Positions 1 to 4,704 of a stretch of DNA of 8,809 nt are shown piece after piece. The notes beneath the pieces are model-generated. The model did no database searches. It had not been told where the DNA came from and saw nothing but the letters and a program-made list of their open reading frames with translations. The position numbers were made by a program, and so were the translations under genes. The stretch comes from Pseudoselenomonas ruminantium (GTDB lineage: Bacteria; Bacillota; Negativicutes; Selenomonadales; Selenomonadaceae): contig DJYL01000193.1 of the NCBI GenBank assembly GCA_002448495.1, forward strand, positions 1 to 8,809, in the 5' to 3' direction. Numbering within the stretch: position 1 is the first letter of the stretch; every line of letters begins with the position of its first letter.

Positions 1-470
1 CGGTCATAATCAATCGTCATGATGCGGTCAATGTCGTAGCAATAAGACGTCTGATTGCCATCGTTGTTAAAGATATAGCCCCGACCCTCGCCCTTACGAA
101 GCTCATGGGTGCTTTTCCGGCTGGCCAATCCCTGAAGCGTAGTCAAAAACGCACGGCGGCTTTTATTGGCATCCACAGCGGCATCAAGATTAAATTCCAT
201 TCCCGCCTTGGCCTTGCCAATAGCTGCCCCCAATCTGTCCTTTTCCTCCATAAGCTCCTGCCATACGGCCAGCAATCGGCCTACCTCGAAGCCTTCCTCC
301 GCTTTCTGGCTGACATCTACACTGTCATCCTGCTGACCGGCCAAGGCTTTACTGCGAAGATGCTTCTCTGTAATCGTCATAACATTGTCTGATTTATAGA
401 GATACCGGGTAATGTAGTCCTGCAACTCACTAATCTTATTCTGTGCCTGAAATGCTTCTTTAAGATTCAT
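1..470 (-). CDS. Uncharacterised cytosolic protein, C-terminus cut by window edge
   Basis: I read this frame directly from the reverse complement. It opens at ATG 470-468 and stays open for 156 codons to the window edge. A GGAGG ribosome site lies at 480-484, nine bases from that ATG. An in-frame ATG at 479 directly abuts the ribosome site and is rejected as the start. The protein begins MNLKEAF, has no signal peptide or membrane segment, and is rich in charged residues. Residues 1-28 and about 62-90 look helical or coiled. A basic patch (NKSRR near 102-106, RKGEGRG near 125-131) is followed by FNNDGNQ and a TIDYD stretch. It resembles, from memory only, a family of small Firmicute proteins often met in phage or accessory regions, and no function is known to me. 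Its start lies 15 bp past the stop of the exported protein upstream, so the two are probably co-transcribed. Confidence 0.8.
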   Translation of the reverse strand, partial: MNLKEAFQAQNKISELQDYITRYLYKSDNVMTITEKHLRSKALAGQQDDSVDVSQKAEEGFEVGRLLAVWQELMEEKDRLGAAIGKAKAGMEFNLDAAVDANKSRRAFLTTLQGLASRKSTHELRKGEGRGYIFNNDGNQTSYCYDIDRIMTIDYD

Positions 471-485
471 TGCTTTCATCCTCCG

Positions 486-1028
486 TCATATTCCCAAAGC
501 GCGATAAAGGCTGTCATCAATAACACGCCGTTGTTGTTTCAGCACAGGACTATAGCCAGTCTTATCGCCAAAGAATTTCATATTATAGGCAGATACAAAG
601 GCTGCCTCTGCGGCATTGGGTATCATGGGTTCCCCCTCAGCATGACTGTAATCGCGGTTGATGTCCCAATCCTGCCACTGTTTTCCCAACTGGTAGGACA
701 TGGACTTCCTGCCCCAATGATAGCGGAACCGCAAGGTAAATACATCCCCCATAGTATACGGCCCACCAATATAAGTTTCGTGCTGTCGCCAATAATCATC
801 GGAAAAAGTCACCAATACCAGATTGATGGCAATCTGATAATTCGGCGGCGCGTAACGCTCAACAGCCACAGATGACCTGTCAGCATATTTACCTACGCCC
901 ATGCCGCCGTCCACCAGCACCAGATTCCCATTGTCGAGTGTAGCCGGATAAGGATTAGCTAAAGCAGCTGCTGATAGGAGCAGCATCGCCGCCAAGACCA
1001 ACATAACGGTTCTCATCATTACTCGCAA
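486..1028 (-). CDS. Exported protein of unknown function with N-terminal signal peptide
   Basis: A 180-residue protein. I place the start at TTG 1028 because a GGAGGTG ribosome site ends eight bases before it. The next ATG codons (1019, 1016) are 17 or more bases away. The frame stays open further upstream to 1205, but that extension would read through a transcription terminator. Residues 1-24 form a signal peptide: basic MMR, a hydrophobic core, then a cleavage site after ALA with NPYPAT following. The mature part is about 156 residues, rich in Tyr and Trp, without cysteine or a lipobox, so it is probably soluble in the periplasm or surface-located. Visible landmarks are VERYAPPNYQIAINLV (about 56-71), FRYHWGRKSMSYQL (about 101-114), WQDWDINRDYSHAEG (about 118-132) and AAFVSAYNMKFFG (about 142-154). 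I recall similar small secreted proteins in Negativicutes but know no function. The stop is followed by a cytosolic gene after 15 bp. Confidence 0.75.
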   Translation of the reverse strand: MRVMMRTVMLVLAAMLLLSAAALANPYPATLDNGNLVLVDGGMGVGKYADRSSVAVERYAPPNYQIAINLVLVTFSDDYWRQHETYIGGPYTMGDVFTLRFRYHWGRKSMSYQLGKQWQDWDINRDYSHAEGEPMIPNAAEAAFVSAYNMKFFGDKTGYSPVLKQQRRVIDDSLYRALGI

Positions 1029-1041
1029 TGCAAACACCTCC
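1026..1041 (-). promoter_or_regulatory. Ribosome binding site and TTG start of the exported protein
   Basis: The minus strand reads GGAGGTG (1041-1035), and eight bases separate GGAGG from TTG at 1028-1026. This is the only strong ribosome site near the signal peptide, and it decides the start in favour of TTG over the downstream ATG pair. Confidence 0.65.
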
Positions 1042-1065
1042 GTATTATCTATCATCATATCCGTT

Positions 1066-1095
1066 ACTTTCGCCACAAAGGCCGTGAACTCCTTT
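1066..1095 (-). promoter_or_regulatory. Possible sigma-H-like promoter for the exported protein
   Basis: On the minus strand AAAGGAGTT (1095-1087) and GGCGAAAGT (1074-1066) are separated by 12 bases. This fits the Bacillus sigma-H pattern (RnAGGAwWW, 11-12 bp, RnnGAAT) except for GAAA in place of GAAT. It lies between the terminator of the previous unit and the start of the exported protein, where a promoter is needed, and I see no good sigma-A promoter there. The AAGGAG could instead be a chance Shine-Dalgarno-like run, so this is a hypothesis. Confidence 0.35.
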
Positions 1096-1165
1096 TGCAA
1101 TCTTCCACTCCTTCCACAATTTTCTTCTTGTTTATGGCTGCACCTTATCAGGCGTAAAATGACCA

Positions 1166-1199
1166 TAAATAAAAAGTACCCCCATATGCGGAGGTACTC
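1166..1199 (-). terminator. Rho-independent terminator after the atpZ-like gene
   Basis: The minus strand reads AGTACCTCC (1198-1190), a 6-base loop, then GGGGGTACT (1183-1175). This is a 9-bp stem with one G-T pair, and TTTTTATTT follows. The stem starts three bases past the TGA of the atpZ-like gene. The GC-rich stem plus T-run is a textbook intrinsic terminator and marks the end of the wecA-wecB-atpZ unit. Confidence 0.85.
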
Positions 1200-1201
1200 T
1201 A

Positions 1202-1432
1202 TCAAATAAGCTCGTTATTTTTCAGTTGTCGATAAAGCGTATAAAACGCTGCGGGAAAGCCCAAAATAATGCCGCCGATTATGCCGGCTTTCCCCAGTTG
1301 CAGGTAATCTCCTACAAGGCTGCCCAGATAGCCGCATATGCCCACAAAGACGACGAGGTATATTCCCACCCCGCCAAGAATGGAGAAAGCCTTTACAGCC
1401 TGTTTCAGGCCGCTTGGTTCTTTGTCCGGCAT
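1202..1432 (-). CDS. atpZ: AtpZ/AtpI-family small membrane protein
   Basis: A 76-residue protein with two hydrophobic segments, about residues 16-40 and 46-66. A short loop (DYLQLGKAG) lies between them, and the tail is basic and cytosolic (YRQLKNNELI). The Gly-rich helices and the GYLGSLVGDYL...GIIGGIILGFPAAFYTLYR pattern fit the AtpZ/AtpI family. These are small proteins encoded ahead of F1Fo-ATP synthase operons, linked to c-ring assembly or, in alkaliphilic Bacillus, to divalent cation uptake. The start ATG 1432 lies one base after the wecB stop, with only a weak AGG ribosome site inside the end of wecB, so translation is probably coupled to wecB. It is odd that no ATP synthase subunit follows and a terminator stands immediately downstream. 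The family call is fairly firm. The symbol is by family resemblance, and atpI would be an equal choice. Confidence 0.75.
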   Translation of the reverse strand: MPDKEPSGLKQAVKAFSILGGVGIYLVVFVGICGYLGSLVGDYLQLGKAGIIGGIILGFPAAFYTLYRQLKNNELI

Positions 1433-1433
1433 C

Positions 1434-2597
1434 TTATTTGCCTATGAAGACGTCCGGACGATTGTCGGCCAGTCCATAATGATAAAGGATAGCCTGAATG
1501 ATGCGCGCGGAAGCTTTGCCATCACCATAAGGATTCACCGATTCCGCCATCTTGTTGTAAGCCTCTGCATCGGTCAGCAAAGTCTTTGCTTCGTTATAGA
1601 CCACATCGCGGTCAGTGCCGATGAGTTTAACGGTGCCTGCGGCTACAGCTTCCGGGCGTTCCGTGGTATCGCGCAGAACCAGTACAGGCTTGCCCAGAGC
1701 AGGCGCTTCTTCCTGCACTCCACCGGAATCCGTAAGGATTAAATGGGCTTTGTGCATAAGGTTGGCAAATGGTTCGTAATCCAGCGGGTCAATAAGATGA
1801 ACTTTAGAAAGTCCGCCTAATTCTTCCTGTACGACTTCACGCACCTTCGGATTCTTGTGTACGGGGAAAACCACTTCCACATCGTCAAATTCTTCGGTGA
1901 GCTGGCGCAATGCCTTATAGACATGGCGCATGGGTTCACCTAAGTTTTCCCGGCGATGGGTGGTGACAAGAATGATGCGCTTGTTATCAAAATCAATATT
2001 CTGCAGCAGTTCATCCGCAAACCGGAAATCATCCCGGACAGTATGGTGCAGAGCATCAATAACCGTATTGCCCGTAACAAATATGCTCTCCGGCTTTACA
2101 TTTTCCGCGAGCAAGTTGCTTTCGGAGGTTTCCGTCGGCGCAAAGTTAAGGTCGGCAATGCAGCCGGTGAGTTTGCGGTTCATTTCTTCCGGGAAGGGAC
2201 TGTATTTGTCATGAGTTCTAAGACCAGCCTCTACATGCCCCACCGTGGTCTGATGGTAGTAAGCAGCCAAAGCACCGGCAAAGGTAGTCGTGGTATCACC
2301 ATGCACCAGCACAATATCCGGTTTTTCCTGTTCCAGAACTTTGTCCAATCCCATCATGGCTTTTGAGGTAATGTCAAAGAGAGTCTGTCCCTGTGCCATA
2401 ATATCAAGGTCATGGTCGGGGGTGATGTTAAAGAGCCCCAGCACCTGATCGAGCATTTCCCTGTGCTGTGCCGTCACCGCCACCACCGGCGTAATCTTGT
2501 CCGGATATTTCTGCAGTTCAAGCACGATAGGCGCCATTTTGATAGCCTCCGGACGGGTACCAAAGACCGTCATCACCTTGATTTTCTTTTGTTCCAT
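1434..2597 (-). CDS. wecB: UDP-N-acetylglucosamine 2-epimerase, non-hydrolysing
   Basis: A 387-residue cytosolic enzyme converting UDP-GlcNAc to UDP-ManNAc, a precursor for surface polysaccharides. I choose ATG 2597 (MEQKKIKVMTVFGTRPEA) because GAGGGG lies seven bases upstream. The frame is open to 2681, but that longer start has no ribosome site and overlaps the preceding gene. It has the GT-B fold of WecB/MnaA. Visible family blocks are GTRPEAIKMAP (13-23), HGDTTTTFAG (99-108), GHVEAGLRT (120-128), PFPEEMNR (134-141), TGNTVIDAL (175-183), THRREN (213-218), PVHKNP (245-250) and DSGGVQEEAPALGKPVLVLRDTTERPE (290-316). By alignment with E. coli WecB, D101, E123, E137/E138 and H214 are the likely catalytic or substrate positions, and all are present. 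Length is close to the family norm of about 376. It sits between a WecA-type transferase and atpZ. MnaA is the equivalent name in Gram-positive literature. Confidence 0.95.
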   Translation of the reverse strand: MEQKKIKVMTVFGTRPEAIKMAPIVLELQKYPDKITPVVAVTAQHREMLDQVLGLFNITPDHDLDIMAQGQTLFDITSKAMMGLDKVLEQEKPDIVLVHGDTTTTFAGALAAYYHQTTVGHVEAGLRTHDKYSPFPEEMNRKLTGCIADLNFAPTETSESNLLAENVKPESIFVTGNTVIDALHHTVRDDFRFADELLQNIDFDNKRIILVTTHRRENLGEPMRHVYKALRQLTEEFDDVEVVFPVHKNPKVREVVQEELGGLSKVHLIDPLDYEPFANLMHKAHLILTDSGGVQEEAPALGKPVLVLRDTTERPEAVAAGTVKLIGTDRDVVYNEAKTLLTDAEAYNKMAESVNPYGDGKASARIIQAILYHYGLADNRPDVFIGK

Positions 2598-2610
2598 TCC
2601 TAGTCCCCTC
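2595..2610 (-). promoter_or_regulatory. Ribosome binding site deciding the wecB start
   Basis: GAGGGG on the minus strand (2610-2605) stands seven bases before ATG 2597-2595, just ahead of the conserved N-terminal beta strand of the epimerase. Confidence 0.7.
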
Positions 2611-2619
2611 TCTATAATT

Positions 2620-2643
2620 AAAGGCAGGATCGCACCTGCCTTT
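2620..2643 (-). other. Perfect 9-bp inverted repeat between wecA and wecB
   Basis: The minus strand reads AAAGGCAGG, loop TGCGAT, then CCTGCCTTT: a perfect 9-bp stem with a 6-base loop. It lies in the 61-bp gap between the two genes and ends about nine bases before the wecB ribosome site. On the minus strand AATTATAG follows, not a T-run, so it is not a good terminator for these genes. It could stabilise or process the mRNA, partly attenuate transcription, or terminate weakly from the other strand, where four T residues follow. Confidence 0.55.
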
Positions 2644-2658
2644 TGGGTTCGTAAATTA

Positions 2659-3711
2659 TTAATGCTGATGTGCTGAATCATTCATGCGGAAAATGCCGAT
2701 TTTCTTGGCGCCATAAAGCACCAGAGCAACCACCATGCACACAATAGCAATAGCAAACTGGTAGCTGACCTCGGTCAAGGCCACAGCGCTAAGTCCCAGC
2801 AACGCACTGATGACGTACATTAAAAGCACTGCCTGACGCTGGCTGAAGCCCAAATCCATCAAACGATGGTGCAGATGCCCCTTATCCGGCTTAAAGATGG
2901 GTACCCCGCCGCGGTAACGCCGCACGATGGCAAATGTTGTATCCAGAATCGGCAGCCCCAATGCCAGAATCGGCACAATCAAGGCAATGGTCGCAGCGCA
3001 TTTTACCGCGCCGATAACGGAGATGCCCGCCAGCATATAGCCGAGGAACATACTGCCGGAATCCCCCATAAAAATCCGCGCAGGATTGAAGTTATAATAC
3101 AGGAAACCAAAGGCAGCTCCGGCCAGCGCTGCGGTGAGCACAGCTACCAGCAGAATGTTCTGCTGAAGCGCCACCAAAAAGATGGTAGTAGCTGCAATAG
3201 TAGATACACCAGCCGCCAGACCATCAAGACCATCAATGAGATTCACCGTATTGGTCAGACCGACAATCCAAAAGATGGTTATGGGAATAGCCAGCCACTC
3301 CGTATAGATGAAATCGCCGAAGGGGTCCGTGATGAAGTCAATGCGCACATCAAAAGCAATGACGAGCACGGCCGCCGCAATAATCTGCCCCACCAGTTTT
3401 ACCTTGGCCGGCAGGTTCTTATAGTCATCAATGACCCCCACCAGCACAATCAGGGAGCCGCCCACCAAAAGTCCGGTGACTTCAAAGAGCACTTCCGGTT
3501 CCACGTCAATGAACTGCATAATCCCTAAAATCGCCACCATAAAGGCCGCATAAATGCCCAAACCGCCGATACGGGGAATGGGTTTTTTATGTACTTTTCT
3601 CGCATCAGGAGCGTCCATTGCCCCCGTCTTGGCCGCCAGGAAAATCACACCGGGCGTAATTGCCAGGGCCACGCCTGCGGCTATGACAAACGCCAACACA
3701 TACTCCGGCAT
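2659..3711 (-). CDS. wecA: Polyprenyl-phosphate GlcNAc-1-phosphate transferase, WecA/TagO type
   Basis: A 350-residue polytopic inner-membrane enzyme of the MraY/WecA/TagO family. It moves a sugar 1-phosphate from a UDP-sugar (most likely UDP-GlcNAc) onto undecaprenyl phosphate, starting O-antigen-like or wall-linked polysaccharide chains. I choose ATG 3711 (MPEYVLAF) because GAGGTG lies eight bases upstream. The longer frame from 3741 lacks such a site. About ten to eleven hydrophobic segments are visible. Family motifs are KVHKKPIPRIGG (39-50), VGVIDDYKNL (91-100, the two-Asp metal motif), NTVNLIDGLDGLA (154-166), the NPARIFMGDSGS block (209-220) and KGHLHHRL (277-284). The histidine-rich motif separates WecA/TagO-type enzymes from MraY, which supports a GlcNAc-1-P substrate. 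It is the first gene after a strong promoter and is followed by wecB, which makes a further precursor. tagO is the alternative symbol. Confidence 0.92.
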   Translation of the reverse strand: MPEYVLAFVIAAGVALAITPGVIFLAAKTGAMDAPDARKVHKKPIPRIGGLGIYAAFMVAILGIMQFIDVEPEVLFEVTGLLVGGSLIVLVGVIDDYKNLPAKVKLVGQIIAAAVLVIAFDVRIDFITDPFGDFIYTEWLAIPITIFWIVGLTNTVNLIDGLDGLAAGVSTIAATTIFLVALQQNILLVAVLTAALAGAAFGFLYYNFNPARIFMGDSGSMFLGYMLAGISVIGAVKCAATIALIVPILALGLPILDTTFAIVRRYRGGVPIFKPDKGHLHHRLMDLGFSQRQAVLLMYVISALLGLSAVALTEVSYQFAIAIVCMVVALVLYGAKKIGIFRMNDSAHQH

Positions 3712-3725
3712 ACAAGCAGCACCTC
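3709..3725 (-). promoter_or_regulatory. Ribosome binding site deciding the wecA start
   Basis: GAGGTG (3725-3720 on the minus strand) stands eight bases before ATG 3711. The in-frame ATG at 3741 lies upstream of this site and close to the predicted transcription start, so it is unlikely to be used. Confidence 0.65.
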
Positions 3726-3757
3726 TTTTTATCAAAATCAAAATTCATAACAAGCCT

Positions 3758-3786
3758 ATTTTAACGCAGTGTATACAGAGTGTCAA
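3758..3786 (-). promoter_or_regulatory. Sigma-A type promoter of the wecA-wecB-atpZ unit
   Basis: On the minus strand a perfect -35 TTGACA (3786-3781), a 17-bp spacer and a -10 TAAAAT (3763-3758) are present. Transcription should start near 3751, leaving a leader of about 40 bases before ATG 3711. The spacer contains the 8-bp palindrome TGTATACA (3777-3770), which could be a small operator half or chance. This is the clearest promoter in the window. Confidence 0.85.
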
Positions 3787-3787
3787 T

Positions 3788-3816
3788 GAAAATAAACTGA
3801 AAGAACAAGTTTATTT
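3788..3816 (-). terminator. Weak AT-rich hairpin after the dCMP deaminase gene
   Basis: On the minus strand AAATAAACT (3816-3808), a 9-base loop and AGTTTATTT (3798-3790) form a perfect 9-bp stem, and TCATTGACA follows. It starts six bases after the deaminase stop and ends just before the -35 of the next promoter. Only one G-C type pair is in the stem and there is no clean T-run, so it is at most a weak terminator. It may also serve as an AT-rich UP-like element for the promoter beside it. Confidence 0.45.
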
Positions 3817-3821
3817 ACGCG

Positions 3822-4289
3822 CTAATCGTGAATTTCATCCGGACGGCAGGTAACAATGCTGCCGTCTGTTTCGTAGTAAATCACCTGCGCCAGTTTTGCA
3901 TTACGCAGCATCCTGCGGCAAAGCAGACAGGGTTTGCCAGAAGCCAGGGTGCCATCGGCATTAATGCCCACAATATAGATTGTTGCACCTTCCATCGCAG
4001 CTGGGTCAGCATTGATGATGGCGTTCTGCTCGGCATGAACGGCCACACAGAGTTCATAATTCTGCCCCTTGGGTACATGAAGCCGCTCGCGCTCACAGAT
4101 ACCCGTGTCAATGCAGTTTGCTTCGCCTCGCGGCGCACCGTTATAGCCGGTACTGATGATGATATGGTCTTTGACGATAATCGCCCCATAGCGGCGGCGC
4201 AGACAGGTTGCCCGGCGGCCTACTGCGCGGGCAATGTCGAGAAAATACTCCGTCCATTCGGGGCGTTTTTGAATCTTACTCTGCTCCAT
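3822..4289 (-). CDS. dCMP deaminase (ComEB-like)
   Basis: A 155-residue zinc-dependent cytidine-deaminase-fold enzyme. It most likely converts dCMP to dUMP, supplying dTMP synthesis in the cytosol. The catalytic zinc site is visible as HAEQNAI (H85, proton-shuttle E87) and KPCLLCRRML (C121, C124). STGYNGAPRG (46-55) is the typical substrate-side loop of dCMP deaminases. C59 and C65 in NCIDTGICERE, with His residues near 71, fit the extra structural zinc site of the ComEB/T4 type. Length is normal for the family. Start ATG 4289 has AGGAG nine bases upstream, inside the end of the RuvC-like gene, which it overlaps by 14 bp. The deaminase is therefore likely translated from the lpt-containing transcript. 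A general CMP/dCMP deaminase call is very safe, and dCMP specificity is inferred from motifs. Confidence 0.9.
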   Translation of the reverse strand: MEQSKIQKRPEWTEYFLDIARAVGRRATCLRRRYGAIIVKDHIIISTGYNGAPRGEANCIDTGICERERLHVPKGQNYELCVAVHAEQNAIINADPAAMEGATIYIVGINADGTLASGKPCLLCRRMLRNAKLAQVIYYETDGSIVTCRPDEIHD

Positions 4290-4704
4290 ATTCTTGCTCT
4301 CCTTTGCTCTCCTTGATTTCCTGTAAAAATCTGCGGGCTAGGATTACCGCCACAAAATCGTCTACGGGCACCGGCGGTACCTGCATGGTGACCGGAATAA
4401 GACGCCGCCAGCCTTTCGGCGGGTTAGCCAGCCAATATTCCTTTTTGGCCAGTTCTGTGGTGCGATATTCGTCACGGACTATGACCTCCAACGCAGAAAT
4501 CTGCGCCAGTTTTCCCTGCGCCTCGCGGCTTGTGGTGCCATTGCCGATAAGCAGACGGCTAAAGCCATATTCAGCTTTAGCCGCATTGATTTCCGTCATC
4601 AAATTTTCCGTGGCAATAACCCGCTGACAGAGGATTTTACCGCTGTCAGCCAGTACGGCAAATCCACATTTATCTCTGCCGGGATCTAATGCTGCTATTG
4701 TCAT
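4276..4704 (-). CDS. RuvC/YqgF-like RNase H-fold protein
   Basis: A 142-residue cytosolic protein of the RNase H-like superfamily. It opens with ALDPGRDKCGFAVL (5-18), the first beta hairpin with the first acidic residue D7. LLIGNGTTS (51-59) matches the GlP-like strand of YqgF. VRDEYRTTELA (77-87) resembles the DERxTT block of YqgF, and VDDFVAVILARRFL (114-127) supplies the last acidic residue (D115 or D116). YqgF proteins take part in pre-16S rRNA maturation and RuvC resolves Holliday junctions; which activity applies here is unknown. It differs from standard YqgF in an aromatic, proline-rich stretch (EYWLANPPKGWRR, then VTMQVPPVPV) before the last motif. It is probably a paralogue, not the housekeeping copy. 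It overlaps DUF3084 by 4 bp (ATGA) and the deaminase by 14 bp, so the three are translationally linked. Confidence 0.75.
   Translation of the reverse strand: MTIAALDPGRDKCGFAVLADSGKILCQRVIATENLMTEINAAKAEYGFSRLLIGNGTTSREAQGKLAQISALEVIVRDEYRTTELAKKEYWLANPPKGWRRLIPVTMQVPPVPVDDFVAVILARRFLQEIKESKGEQEYGAE

Noticed and set aside
105..392. Plus-strand open frame of 95 codons at the left edge
   Set aside because: The minus strand carries a longer open frame over the same DNA with a strong ribosome site, and the plus-strand product has no recognisable features.
1029..1205. N-terminal extension of the exported protein to a TTG at 1205
   Set aside because: The extension would be translated across the intrinsic terminator at 1166-1199, buries the signal peptide behind about 60 residues, and lacks a ribosome site at its start.
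2598..2681. Longer wecB start at 2681
   Set aside because: It overlaps the end of wecA, has no ribosome site, and the added residues are not family-like; ATG 2597 has GAGGGG upstream.
2866..3528. Plus-strand open frame of 220 codons
   Set aside because: It lies entirely inside wecA on the opposite strand, is His/Gln/Asn-rich without any fold pattern, and has no ribosome site. It is a shadow of a long conserved gene.
3712..3741. Longer wecA start at 3741
   Set aside because: It lies only about ten bases from the predicted transcription start, and the good GAGGTG site is downstream of it.
3828..4316. Plus-strand open frame of 162 codons
   Set aside because: It is antisense to the dCMP deaminase gene, whose zinc motifs are intact; no ribosome site or family pattern in the antisense product.
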